33,013 nucleotides of DNA from a virus (IMGVR_UViG_3300009155_000146:1-33013); one strand, 5' to 3'. Counted from the first letter of the stretch, positions 1-7,616 are shown. The notes: generated from the letters alone by a model not told the origin. Made by a program: numbers and translations.

Positions 1-1
1 A

Positions 2-559
2 AGGCATTGCAAAGTAGGGAGTAAACTAGCGCAACATAAAGGCACAATCTGTGAAGGTTGCTATGCACTCAAAGGCATGTATGCATTTAAAAACGTGCAA
101 GACGCTCTTGAGCGGAGACTTGCTACGTTTTTAGCCGACCCTGCGATATGGGCGTGCAATATGGCTCAACTCATTAAGCGTAAAGGGTTAAGCTTTTTTC
201 GTTGGTTTGATTCAGGGGATTTGCAGTCCCCTGCAATGCTGGACGCTATCGTAAATGTTGCAATTGCCTGCCCCTCAACGAGTTTTTGGTTGCCGACCAA
301 GGAAATTATCATTGTTTCTCAATGGCTTAAAATACACGGCGATTTTCCGCCTAATTTAACCGTCCGCATCTCGGCTTATATGCGAGACAAGTTGCCCCCC
401 AATAAAGATGCAATAGGGCAGCTCCCCTGTAGTACTGTGACGGATCATGCTGCTCCTATTGGCCACCCCTGCCCTAGTAAAGACCAGGGCAACAAATGCG
501 CTAACTGTCGCGCATGTTGGTCAAAGGATGTACCTGTCGTCTCCTACTTTTGGCACTAA
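2..559 (+). CDS. Gp88-family phage protein, 5' end cut by window
   Basis: The frame is open from base 2, so the gene begins before the window; the first ATG inside (77) is internal, because the codons before it carry conserved family sequence. The visible part is 185 residues. Cysteines cluster at both ends: a CEGCYALKG motif near the start and CPSK..CANCRACW near the end, suggesting a metal or Fe-S site. The central FRWFDSGDLQS segment and the following WLPTKE and VRISAYM stretches match my memory of the phage Gene product 88 (Gp88) family. Its biochemical function is not established to my knowledge. It is followed 15 bases downstream by another small unknown gene on the same strand. Family assignment is by motif recall, not by search. 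Confidence 0.8.
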   Translation, partial: RHCKVGSKLAQHKGTICEGCYALKGMYAFKNVQDALERRLATFLADPAIWACNMAQLIKRKGLSFFRWFDSGDLQSPAMLDAIVNVAIACPSTSFWLPTKEIIIVSQWLKIHGDFPPNLTVRISAYMRDKLPPNKDAIGQLPCSTVTDHAAPIGHPCPSKDQGNKCANCRACWSKDVPVVSYFWH

Positions 560-574
560 TCTATCGCTAAAAGC

Positions 575-808
575 ATGAAAACCTACACATATCACGAGGG
601 GCAAAAATCCTTTACATTTACTCTTCATCTTAAATCTTTACGCTACTCAAAGCGTGACGTTTTCCATGCTTATGGAAGGCAGACTTCGTTCAGACTCACC
701 TTTACAAATCCGTCTGGAATTCGCATGCGAAAATTCTTTTCAGATATTGGCGTTTCTCAGCGTGCTGCTTTTAACAACGCCCTACGTCAACTCTCAATCT
801 ATCGTTAA
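575..808 (+). CDS. hypothetical protein, 77 aa
   Basis: I do not recognise this protein. It is basic and rich in aromatic, Thr and Ser residues, with alternating hydrophobic and polar positions that suggest beta strands in the first half and a short helix near the C-terminus (QRAAFNNALRQL). No cysteine pairs, signal peptide or membrane segment are visible. It begins at ATG 575, 15 bases after the Gp88-like stop, and ends 2 bases before the next small gene. The tight same-strand packing supports it as a real gene of the left-hand operon. Confidence 0.6.
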   Translation: MKTYTYHEGQKSFTFTLHLKSLRYSKRDVFHAYGRQTSFRLTFTNPSGIRMRKFFSDIGVSQRAAFNNALRQLSIYR

Positions 809-810
809 AC

Positions 811-990
811 ATGGACACTATAACTAACATCGATTTTCAGGAGCTCGCTAATGCGCGAGACCTGCTCAAATGCATCATCCTGGCGTGTGGCATTAGTGGC
901 ATGCTAATGTGGTGGGTGCCAGTGTGGTTACGCAGGCGGACAAGCGAGGCGAGACCGTGTCCGCGTAAATTGGCGAGGTTTAAGGCATGA
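811..990 (+). CDS. small membrane protein, 59 aa
   Basis: The frame encodes 59 residues. It has a polar N-terminus (MDTITNIDFQELANARD), one hydrophobic stretch of about 20 residues (LKCIILACGISGMLMWWVPVWL), then a strongly basic tail (RRRTSEARPCPRKLARFKA). This is a typical layout for a single-span protein with the tail inside the cell by the positive-inside rule. ATG 811 follows the previous stop by 2 bases and the stop overlaps the next ATG in an ATGA, both patterns of coupled phage genes. No homologue is recognised. It may be a membrane accessory of early infection; function unknown. Confidence 0.5.
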   Translation: MDTITNIDFQELANARDLLKCIILACGISGMLMWWVPVWLRRRTSEARPCPRKLARFKA

Positions 991-1073
991 TCATCATCCC
1001 CCTGACATTGGCAATCTTAGGGTGCGGCATTAGTGCGCTTGTGGTGATCGTGGCGCTTAGTTGGATAGATTAG
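987..1073 (+). CDS. membrane microprotein, 28 aa
   Basis: The start overlaps the previous stop by four bases (ATGA at 987-990). The 28-residue product is almost entirely one hydrophobic helix (MIIIPLTLAILGCGISALVV then IVALSWID). The stop is directly followed by a short GCAAG repeat and then a strong terminator, so this looks like the last gene of the transcript. Support is positional and compositional only; a protein this small could be a chance frame. Confidence 0.4.
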   Translation: MIIIPLTLAILGCGISALVVIVALSWID

Positions 1074-1093
1074 GCAAGGCAAGGCAAGGCAAG
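1074..1093 (+). repeat. GCAAG pentanucleotide repeat, 4 copies
   Basis: Four perfect tandem copies of GCAAG lie between the stop of the 28-residue microprotein and the terminator stem. This is a slippage-prone microsatellite. A change in copy number would alter only the spacing to the terminator, since no gene crosses it. Confidence 0.85.
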
Positions 1094-1127
1094 GCCCACT
1101 CGGAGCAATCTGAGCGGGCTTTTTGTT
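1094..1127 (+). terminator. Rho-independent terminator
   Basis: An 11-position stem (GCCCACTCGGA with TCTGAGCGGGC; one A-C mismatch and one G-U pair) is closed by a GCAA tetraloop of the stable GNRA class. It is followed at once by TTTTTGTT. It sits 20 bases after the last stop of the left operon (Gp88-like to the 28-residue microprotein), which is where a terminator is expected. Confidence 0.85.
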
Positions 1128-1452
1128 GCCGTGATGGCGAGGCTGGCAGATGTGGCAATGGTGGTGAGGTGTAAGTTGGATGCGTGATGCGGAGCGAGGC
1201 GACAAATTAACCACACCAGGCACTCCGATTGCGCCCCCAAAACACCCTCAAACCAGGCAAACCATGCCGCTTTTACCGTTCCATAACTCAATACAACACA
1301 TGTAATGTGGAATGAACGGGAAAAATGTGCCATTCTATATAGACGGGGGGCGGGAGTCGAAGCCGAGCTTACAGAGAGAAGGCTGACGCATCCCCTCACC
1401 TGAAAATTTTTCGCGCAACTGGCCGCTGCTCTTCGTGTTGCTACCTTGGCTG

Positions 1453-1486
1453 CTGCTGCCACTTGACTACTGCTGCCACTTGACTA
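1453..1486. repeat. 17-base tandem duplication
   Basis: Two perfect adjacent copies of CTGCTGCCACTTGACTA occupy 1453-1469 and 1470-1486, followed by a partial third start (CTG) that leads into the hairpin at 1487-1507. The core ACTGCTGCCAC recurs in the coding sequence near 1900. It could be a pair of protein-binding sites or a simple slippage duplication. Confidence 0.8.
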
Positions 1487-1649
1487 CTGTGGCACATGTT
1501 GCTACAGATGTGAGCGGGATGTGAAAAGCGAGTAGCGCGAGCATATTGCTCCTCTGTGGGTCACTGAAATCGTTATCTTTGGTTGAGCTAGCGAGAATAG
1601 GTGGCTACAGGGCCAATTTACTGTGTAGATTGGGCGCTATTTTCTCCAA

Positions 1650-1662
1650 ATTGAGTCTCAAT
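1650..1662. promoter_or_regulatory. 13-base palindrome upstream of the 1694 gene
   Basis: ATTGAG-T-CTCAAT is a perfect inverted repeat about 30 bases upstream of the ATG at 1694. Its size and position fit an operator for a small dimeric regulator, but no regulator gene or second copy is seen nearby, so this remains a candidate. Confidence 0.3.
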
Positions 1663-1693
1663 ATGGATTCGTCTGACTTTAATACGTGTACGT

Positions 1694-2152
1694 ATGAAAT
1701 ACAATGTTAACGAGAGTGCTGTTAAGTTGCGTGACGGTGCTGCGTATGATTTGAGCAACTATGTTAAGGGCGTTGATTATGTCGAGCGCAAGTGCTTCAA
1801 GACGTTTAAAAACATGTTTAGGTGCGATATACTTGGAGTAAGTGTGATTGATCCAAGCAAGGTTGAATATAAACAAGACGCTCAACCTGTCAGTGTGGCT
1901 ACTGCTGCCACAGAGGAAACGGCTCAGGAATGGCCTATAATGACGCTAGACACGCCTAAAACAACAGCCTTGGATGGCTTGTTTCCCGAGCATTGCCAGG
2001 TAGAGTTGTGTAAAATTAAGAAGATACACGCCAACTTTAAGTGGGTCGAAACAGATAAGGGCCGCGTCTTTGTTGGCTTAAAAGGCTCTAACATGAGAGT
2101 AAACCAAGTGATTCGCGTTAAAAACGGTGAATTATATTTAAAACGGGTTTAA
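1694..2152 (+). CDS. hypothetical protein, 152 aa
   Basis: I do not recognise this protein. The N-terminal half is mixed alpha/beta with several Lys and Cys residues; a low-complexity joint (SVATAATEETAQEW, about residues 73-86) separates it from a C-terminal segment of about 55 residues. That segment has the alternating hydrophobic pattern of a small beta barrel (VELCKIKKI, KGRVFVGLKG, NQVIRVKNGELYLKRV) and could be an OB- or SH3-like domain. It stands alone between two non-coding stretches and is followed by a strong AT-rich hairpin. Its position before terL might suggest a small terminase, but there is no visible helix-turn-helix, so I do not make that call. Confidence 0.65.
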   Translation: MKYNVNESAVKLRDGAAYDLSNYVKGVDYVERKCFKTFKNMFRCDILGVSVIDPSKVEYKQDAQPVSVATAATEETAQEWPIMTLDTPKTTALDGLFPEHCQVELCKIKKIHANFKWVETDKGRVFVGLKGSNMRVNQVIRVKNGELYLKRV

Positions 2153-2158
2153 CTTAAA

Positions 2159-2211
2159 GTTATGTTTCAATCATAACAAGCAATTGAAAGTATATGTCAT
2201 TATACTTTTAA
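2159..2211 (+). promoter_or_regulatory. nested alternative hairpins after the 1694 gene
   Basis: Three mutually competing stems follow the stop codon at 2152. GTTATG/CATAAC (2159-2177) encloses TTTCAAT, which can instead pair with ATTGAAA (2165-2189), whose end is also part of the 11-pair stem at 2184-2211 (core AAAGTATA/TATACTTT, loop TGTCAT). The last stem is followed only by TTAATC rather than a long T run, so as a terminator it is weak. The overlap of pairing partners resembles an attenuator or processing switch. Confidence 0.4.
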
Positions 2212-2414
2212 TCTCCCTGGCTAAGTGGGTGCAGCTTTGCTGCATCTAGTAGCTATACTGGCTACTGTAGCCAGAGTAAGCATCTGCTGCTCGCAGATAC
2301 TTAAGTTGTTCGCTATCGCTCACCCGCTACGCTTCGCTCCGCTCTCACAGTACGAAGCGTACTGTTCACTAATACTAAAACCTATCAATTCGGTAAGGAA
2401 GACTTCGAGTGAGC

Positions 2415-2463
2415 ATAGTACCCCCAAGACTCAGCATTACTGCCTATCTTGGGGGAATACTAT
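2415..2463 (+). promoter_or_regulatory. strong 15-pair bulged hairpin
   Basis: ATAGTA then CCCCCAAGA pairs with TCTTGGGGG then TACTAT, with an AA bulge on the 3' side and a 17-base loop (2430-2446). It is the most stable element of the stretch before terL. The following ACTTTTAAAA gives it partial terminator character, so it could end a transcript, protect an RNA end, or form one arm of the candidate structured RNA. Confidence 0.6.
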
Positions 2464-2638
2464 ACTTTTAAAACCATAACGATTCGTATAAGTTGTCGTT
2501 CTCGTTTCGCAATCACAGTCTTTGCCCATGGCTACCCGTTGAGCCTAGCATTGTCTCTATCGCGGACGACTGTGTAGCACTTGTGAGTTCTTCGACACCC
2601 ACAACTTTTAATCCAGCTCAAGAGGAATAGCTGGAACC

Positions 2639-2734
2639 ATGTCTTCACCAGTGAGTCCGTGTTTCAGGTTGTTCAGTGGGTACGCGGCAGATCTATTAAT
2701 TGACCTGCAAGGGAAAGGTACTAGATTGGGGTAA
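2639..2734 (+). CDS. possible 31-aa leader peptide before terL
   Basis: ATG 2639 opens a 31-codon frame (MSSPVSPCFRLFSGYAADLL...) that stops at 2732-2734, two bases before the terL ATG. This matches the stop-start spacing of real genes downstream. An AGAGGA lies about 13 bases before its ATG, within the loop of the 2612-2635 hairpin. The peptide resembles no known protein. It could serve as a translated leader that couples ribosomes onto terL, or be chance within a structured RNA. Confidence 0.2.
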   Translation: MSSPVSPCFRLFSGYAADLLIDLQGKGTRLG

Positions 2735-2736
2735 AT

Positions 2737-4458
2737 ATGTCAATGGTTTCGGAAGAAAAATTGCTACAAAAGATACTTGGGTTTCCTCTTCAGGATCATC
2801 CACTTATGCCTTCTCCAGATGAGGAGCAGCGATTGCAGATGATAAAAAACGTGGGGCCAGAGGAGACGATGCGCCTGTTCCTACTGCGTGAACAACGTAT
2901 TCGTGCAGAAGTTACTGATCCGTATAGGTATGGAACGGAATTGACGGCCTGGCCTGATGCGGATGGTTTGTTAGACCGTCAGAATGAACTGCTTATTCTT
3001 GGTGGCAATCGAGCTGGTAAGACTGAGTATGCGGCTAAAAGGATTGCCCAGGCGTTTGTGGGAACCGATCTTTCTGGGAATATGCCAGCTTGGGTTCGGG
3101 AAAAGACTGGTAAGCGTGGCATCAACATCTGGTGCTTGCATACCACTCACATGACAAGTGTGAGTATGCAGCAGAACGTATTTCATAAATACCTTCCTCA
3201 AGAATTAAAGGAAGCCAAGCGCAGCAGACATACGCAGGTAAGTTGGACGCAGAAGAACGGCTTCTCGGACAACACGGCGGTTTATAATGGCAACCAGATA
3301 TGGTTCCTTAACTACAGTCAGGACATCAAGGTTGTGGAAGGTGGTGAAGTAGACTTTGTCTGGTGTGACGAGTTGGTACCAGCAGACTGGCTAGAGACGC
3401 TGCGATATCGACTAGTAACGCGCAACGGTAAGCTTATCGTGACTTTCACGCCGATTCTTGGATATACGCAAGTTGTTAAAGAGTTCATCTCGACCAGCAA
3501 GATTAAGACATGGAAAGAATCCGAGTTGTTACCAAACAACAACGTGATCGGTGTACCTGCTGGCAACATGCCGTACACTGCCGAGAGTGTGTATGGTAAG
3601 CATGGCTGTATCTGGTTTCATTCAAAGTTAAATCCCTACAACAACTGGGAGCGCATGAAGCAAACGCTCAAGACCAGAAGTACCCATGACATTAAGATTC
3701 GTGCTTATGGTTGGGCAGAGCAAACTGCTGGCAGTCAATTTCCGCTCTTTGGTGACGTAAACATTTTCCATGAGCCTATCAGTACGCTAGTAGTATCTGG
3801 AACAAACTACATGGTAGCAGATCCAGCGGGCGCACGAAACTGGTTCATGCTTTGGGCGCGAGTAGATGAGCATGGTATAATTTGGGTGTATCGTGAGTTT
3901 CCCGATGCTAGTTACGGTGAATGGGCTGTGCCTAGCGAGAAAGCTGATGGTAAACCTGGCCCCGCACAACGACAAGGAGCTGGCCGTGGAGTGAATGAAT
4001 ATACCGAGTTGATCTGGGATCTTGAGACTCACGCTGACAAACGGGAAGAAATTGCCGAGCGATATATTGACCCTAGAAGCGCAGGCTCGGAAACTGTCAG
4101 CAAAGAAGGTGGTTTAACATTGTTAGACTTACTTGCTGATGCTACTGATCCTTTAGACTTCATACCAAGTGTAGCGGTTACAGTTGATGAACGTGTGCTT
4201 ATAATTAATGATCTTTTGTGTTATGATCGAGAGAAGCCACTTGATGCAGCAACAAATCATCCACGGTTAATGGTGCATGCTGATTGTCAAAATTTGATAT
4301 ACTCGCTGAGAGAATGGACAGGTGCAGATGGGCAAAAAGGTGCTACAAAAGATCCTATTGATGCCTTGGGGTATTTAGTGGTAATGCAACCCAAACACAC
4401 AGATAGTGACAAGTGGAAAAAACAGTGGCAGAATGCCGCTAAGTGTGGAACTTATTAG
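2737..4458 (+). CDS. terL: terminase large subunit (DNA packaging motor)
   Basis: This is the 573-residue ATP-driven packaging motor and headful or site-specific nuclease that docks on the portal. The ATPase domain shows Walker A at GGNRAGKT (residues 89-96), Walker B at VDFVWCDE (205-212) and a coupling motif LIVTFTP (233-239). The C-terminal nuclease has an acidic site in MVADPAGA, a second in RYIDPRSAG, and the terminal DPIDALGYLV, typical of RNase H-fold terminase nucleases. Length is normal for the family. The start is ATG 2737, preceded by GGGGT; the alternative Met at residue 3 is possible. Portal follows 3 bases after the TAG stop. No small terminase subunit is recognisable upstream in the window. 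Confidence 0.95.
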   Translation: MSMVSEEKLLQKILGFPLQDHPLMPSPDEEQRLQMIKNVGPEETMRLFLLREQRIRAEVTDPYRYGTELTAWPDADGLLDRQNELLILGGNRAGKTEYAAKRIAQAFVGTDLSGNMPAWVREKTGKRGINIWCLHTTHMTSVSMQQNVFHKYLPQELKEAKRSRHTQVSWTQKNGFSDNTAVYNGNQIWFLNYSQDIKVVEGGEVDFVWCDELVPADWLETLRYRLVTRNGKLIVTFTPILGYTQVVKEFISTSKIKTWKESELLPNNNVIGVPAGNMPYTAESVYGKHGCIWFHSKLNPYNNWERMKQTLKTRSTHDIKIRAYGWAEQTAGSQFPLFGDVNIFHEPISTLVVSGTNYMVADPAGARNWFMLWARVDEHGIIWVYREFPDASYGEWAVPSEKADGKPGPAQRQGAGRGVNEYTELIWDLETHADKREEIAERYIDPRSAGSETVSKEGGLTLLDLLADATDPLDFIPSVAVTVDERVLIINDLLCYDREKPLDAATNHPRLMVHADCQNLIYSLREWTGADGQKGATKDPIDALGYLVVMQPKHTDSDKWKKQWQNAAKCGTY

Positions 4459-4461
4459 TAT

Positions 4462-6579
4462 ATGCCAAATTCAAAGACTGATCCTTTAGCCATTGCCTCT
4501 GTTATCCCGCATGTAGGCGATTTGCTTGATGAATATAATCGCGCAATGGTAAATTCCAGTCAGGGAAATTTGGTAACTAAGTTTGATAATATCCGCTTTT
4601 CTCGGTGGCCCGGACAAACGGATGACGGGAAAAAGCATAGCGAAAACCGTCCAGAAGGTAGCCCAGCTTGGCCTTTTGAAGGTGCTTCTGATGTTCGTAA
4701 CCGTTTAATTGACTCAAGCTGTAACGAACTTACCAACTTACTTGTTTCTGCGTTTGAAAAGGCCGATATACGCGCTAATCCAAACGAGTTAAATGATGCT
4801 GTAGTGTCAAGTGTAGCAACTACACTATTGCGTTGGGTTCGTGATGCTAAAATGCCTCAACAACTGCGTAAAGAGGCTGAGTTAGGCGCTCAATATGCCA
4901 TGCAGTATGGCTGGAGTGCTTTCTTTGTAGGTTGGCAACAGCATATCTCCAAGCGCACACAGCCTATTAGCTTGGAAGAAATTATGCAAATGGCCCAGCA
5001 GACTGGTAGCCAGACACTGATGGAGTTGCCACAGTTAATAATGAACGCGCCTGAAGAGGCCGCTGCGATTTTAGATGCTGCTATTCCTGACCTCGGTATG
5101 TCCGAGGCTAAGAGAATGGTTAAGGAATTGGGTGCGACTGGCAATACTTCTTATGATCAGGAGTACGTCAGTCGCAACCTTCCTGAAATTGTTGCCTTAA
5201 AGCCATGGGACGAGATTATTTTTCCTCCAGAAGTAGCTGACCTTCAGCGTGCGCGTGTTATCTTTCGTAGGACATGGATGTCCGAGGTTGAATTGCGTGA
5301 AAAAATCACGACTGAAGGCTGGAATCCAGATTGGGTTGAACGTGCTCTTCAACAGCTCGGTAAGAGTAGCACATTTTACAACATCAACCTGCTACCAACT
5401 ACGACAATGTTGGTTTATAATGGCATCAACTATAATAACATGGTTGAAGTTGTTTATTGCTATACCAAGCAGATTGATGGCAATGCTCCAGCTATCTTTT
5501 ATACTGTAATTTGTCCGCAAGCAGCATCAAATCGCAAAGAAGACACTGCATCTTGGGCAAAACATGAACGACTTGATTATGCCCATGGAGAGTATCCCTT
5601 TGTTGAGTTTCGCCGCGAGCAACTTAGACGCGCTATTGTGGATACCCGTGGTATTCCTGAGCTTTCCAGCACTGATCAAGATGAGATTAAGGCGCAGCAT
5701 GACTCGATCCGAGATCACACAGCCTTTTCGACACTTCCACCCATCAAGGTCGTCAAAAGAATAGGATCAATTAACAAGGTTGGCCCAGGCGTTAGTTTGC
5801 CTGTAACTAACATGAACGATTATACGTTTATGGAGCCACCTGCCCGCGAGCCTACCGTGGCGTTTAACCTGATTAATCGGGTTGAAGCGAATCATGCGGC
5901 TTATTTTGGTACAGCTAACTTGGCAGTGCCACCAATTAAGACACAACTTGCCCAGCAATCGTTGGTTAATTCGTGGCTTACAGCATGGAGAGCAGTGTTT
6001 AGACAGATGTTCTCGTTGTGTTGCCAGTACATGTCTCCAGACGAGATTTATAAAATTACTGGATCACAGTTGCCGCAAAACATTTCTGCCATTCACGATG
6101 AATTTGACATTAATGTCAGGTTTGATGTGATGAACATGGATAAAGAGTATGTTGCTCAGAAAATTCAGTTCCTAAGTCAAATTGCACAAATGGATGCTGG
6201 TGGCGTGCTTAATCGCAACCGTCTTACTGAGATGATGATTCAAGCAATTGCGCCCGAGATGGCCCAAGAACTTGTGATGAATCAAGCACAAGCATCACAG
6301 AAGATGTACAAGGACGTGCAGAACGACATTGGAAACATGCTGTTAGGCAATGAGGCTCTATATCAAGAGAACGATCCTGCCGCTCAAATCAAGTTGCAGT
6401 ACTCACAACAGATTTTGCAACAGAATCCCAAAGCACAGCAAGCTTTGCAGAGTGATCAAAACTTCCAGCAGTTGTTCCAGAACTACGTCAAGAGCTTGCA
6501 AATGTCGATTATGCAGCAACAGAACGCACAAATTGGCAGAATTGGCGTTAACCCAATGCAGCAACAACCTGGACAATAG
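4462..6579 (+). CDS. portal protein
   Basis: At 705 residues this is the size of podovirus-type portal proteins, the dodecameric ring at the capsid vertex through which DNA is packaged and ejected. The order terL-portal supports it. So does the N-terminal part, with its conserved-looking WPFEGASDVRNRLIDSSCNE segment, followed by a helical core and a long central stem region (RGIPELSSTDQDEIKAQHDSIRDHT). The last 120 residues or so are very rich in Gln, Met and Asn (QQILQQNPKAQQALQ), consistent with an extended C-terminal barrel helix reaching into the head. Only a TAT triplet separates its ATG from the terL TAG, in the same frame. Assignment rests on position, size and general pattern. Confidence 0.88.
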   Translation: MPNSKTDPLAIASVIPHVGDLLDEYNRAMVNSSQGNLVTKFDNIRFSRWPGQTDDGKKHSENRPEGSPAWPFEGASDVRNRLIDSSCNELTNLLVSAFEKADIRANPNELNDAVVSSVATTLLRWVRDAKMPQQLRKEAELGAQYAMQYGWSAFFVGWQQHISKRTQPISLEEIMQMAQQTGSQTLMELPQLIMNAPEEAAAILDAAIPDLGMSEAKRMVKELGATGNTSYDQEYVSRNLPEIVALKPWDEIIFPPEVADLQRARVIFRRTWMSEVELREKITTEGWNPDWVERALQQLGKSSTFYNINLLPTTTMLVYNGINYNNMVEVVYCYTKQIDGNAPAIFYTVICPQAASNRKEDTASWAKHERLDYAHGEYPFVEFRREQLRRAIVDTRGIPELSSTDQDEIKAQHDSIRDHTAFSTLPPIKVVKRIGSINKVGPGVSLPVTNMNDYTFMEPPAREPTVAFNLINRVEANHAAYFGTANLAVPPIKTQLAQQSLVNSWLTAWRAVFRQMFSLCCQYMSPDEIYKITGSQLPQNISAIHDEFDINVRFDVMNMDKEYVAQKIQFLSQIAQMDAGGVLNRNRLTEMMIQAIAPEMAQELVMNQAQASQKMYKDVQNDIGNMLLGNEALYQENDPAAQIKLQYSQQILQQNPKAQQALQSDQNFQQLFQNYVKSLQMSIMQQQNAQIGRIGVNPMQQQPGQ

Positions 6580-6581
6580 TT

Positions 6582-7616
6582 ATGGCAAAAGAACCCAAAT
6601 CAAAGCCTATTCCTCAAGATTGGGGAGTCAAGGCCGCTGAGGAAGCACTTAAGCAAAGGGCTGCTGAAATGCAGGCAAGGCTTGAGGAGCAACGCAGGCA
6701 AAAAGGGTATGAAGATTTTTTAAAATATGCGCGCCAATACGACAATCTTGAAAAGGTAGCAGAAAATCCACCTTCATTTCCAACAAATTTAAAATTTTCA
6801 GCATACGATACTGTTGCTCCATATTATGGAAGTGAATTACAAAATCAGTATTTAGCAGCACAAGAATACGCAAAGCAGTTGTCTGAATCTAACAGTCCTC
6901 GCGTAACAATTGATCCTTCTTATTATCAGGATTTTGTAAAACAAGTTCCAGTAATTACAGCTCCATTGCAAGCGCACTACAATGCAACCAAAGATTTTTT
7001 GTCACTTCCAAATCCAGTAGAAGATGCCTCGGTGACGTTAAGCATGTCTCCGCAATCATTACTTAAAAATAATTATGGAAACATAGATGCTGTTAAAGAT
7101 TATTTAAGATCAAATATGTCAAACTCTTATAGAGATACAGCAGAACATGAGGCTGGGCATATTCCAGATAAACAAATTACATTTGCAGCAAAACCTCCTG
7201 TTACAATTGATAATAGTGAACTTTCAGCAATGCGAGATTTGGGATACATGACGCAAGAAAATCATCTTGTGACGGGACTTAGTAAAGTGCAAAGAGAGCA
7301 GTATTCAATGACAGGAAAAAGATTTGATTCTCCTGATGAATTTAAGTCATTTATTTTTAATCTCTCACAATCACCTGACATAGAAAAGGCAATTTCTAGC
7401 TTTTCAGAGGAAGCTCGACGCACGCTTCGACCTCAAATTAACAATGCTAAATTGGTGAAGGATTATTACAACAAGCTTGAATCTTGGAAAAATAGCAAAA
7501 GTTGGCTTAAGGGATTTGAACCAAAAATTCAAGGCAATCCAGATCTTTTAGAAAAAAGCGCACAGCTTATTCCTGCCCTTGTAAGTAATCAAGACTACAC
7601 AAACTACCAATCTTAA
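6582..7616 (+). CDS. zincin-like metalloprotease-motif protein
   Basis: The 344-residue protein carries a classic zinc-protease motif HEAGH at residues 189-193, preceded by RDTAE. The third zinc ligand is not obvious by eye. The N-terminal 60 residues are a charged helix rich in Ala, Glu, Gln and Arg; the rest is mixed. It sits between portal and a small conserved gene, so it may be a minor head protein or a protease acting on virion proteins during assembly or entry. The gene is visibly more AT-rich than portal and capsid genes (18 of 60 bases are G or C in 6781-6840), suggesting later acquisition. Start ATG 6582 follows the portal TAG by two bases; the stop overlaps the next ATG (TAATG). 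Confidence 0.75.
   Translation: MAKEPKSKPIPQDWGVKAAEEALKQRAAEMQARLEEQRRQKGYEDFLKYARQYDNLEKVAENPPSFPTNLKFSAYDTVAPYYGSELQNQYLAAQEYAKQLSESNSPRVTIDPSYYQDFVKQVPVITAPLQAHYNATKDFLSLPNPVEDASVTLSMSPQSLLKNNYGNIDAVKDYLRSNMSNSYRDTAEHEAGHIPDKQITFAAKPPVTIDNSELSAMRDLGYMTQENHLVTGLSKVQREQYSMTGKRFDSPDEFKSFIFNLSQSPDIEKAISSFSEEARRTLRPQINNAKLVKDYYNKLESWKNSKSWLKGFEPKIQGNPDLLEKSAQLIPALVSNQDYTNYQS

Larger units (their letters stand above)
1128..1693. other. gene-poor stretch, no supported gene
   Basis: I see no convincing coding sequence here. Reverse-strand open frames exist but have poor composition. What it holds: a CACAT-GTA-ATGTG dyad inside a looser TTCCA...TGGAA pair near 1281-1315, a 17-base tandem duplication (1453-1486), a hairpin at 1487-1507 (CTGTGGCA/TGCTACAG, 8 pairs with one G-U, 5-base loop, no T run), and a perfect 13-base palindrome just before the next gene. 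It probably carries the promoter and operator for the 1694 gene, but I cannot point to convincing -35/-10 boxes. Confidence 0.5.
2212..2736 (+). ncRNA. candidate large structured RNA upstream of terL
   Basis: No protein-coding gene is credible in this stretch, but it is dense in perfect short hairpins. TGCAGC-TTT-GCTGCA is at 2230-2244, CTGGCTA-CTG-TAGCCAG at 2258-2274, ATCTGC-TGCTC-GCAGAT at 2282-2298 and ACAGTACG-AAG-CGTACTGT at 2347-2365. A long bulged stem lies at 2415-2463, CACAGTC/GACTGTG pairs over a distance (2514-2520 with 2568-2574), and TCCAGCT/AGCTGGA is at 2612-2635. GCTCAC (2318-2323) can also pair with GTGAGC (2409-2414), enclosing one hairpin in a multibranch. Length and position recall large ornate phage RNAs such as ROOL and GOLLD, or functionally a packaging RNA. 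I cannot assign a family without a covariance search. Confidence 0.35.

Noticed and set aside
1070-1462. 130-codon - strand frame in the gene-poor stretch
   Set aside because: It runs through the terminator and the GCAAG repeat, and its composition (Ala/Ser/Leu/Cys) is not protein-like.
2225-2479. 84-codon + frame inside the hairpin stretch before terL
   Set aside because: It is built from the hairpin arms themselves, has no plausible start context and reads as low-complexity hydrophobic sequence.
4456-4464. terL and portal in the same frame across TAG-TAT-ATG, suggesting a readthrough fusion
   Set aside because: Same-frame adjacency occurs by chance one time in three and TAG is used as an ordinary stop throughout the window; nothing indicates suppression.
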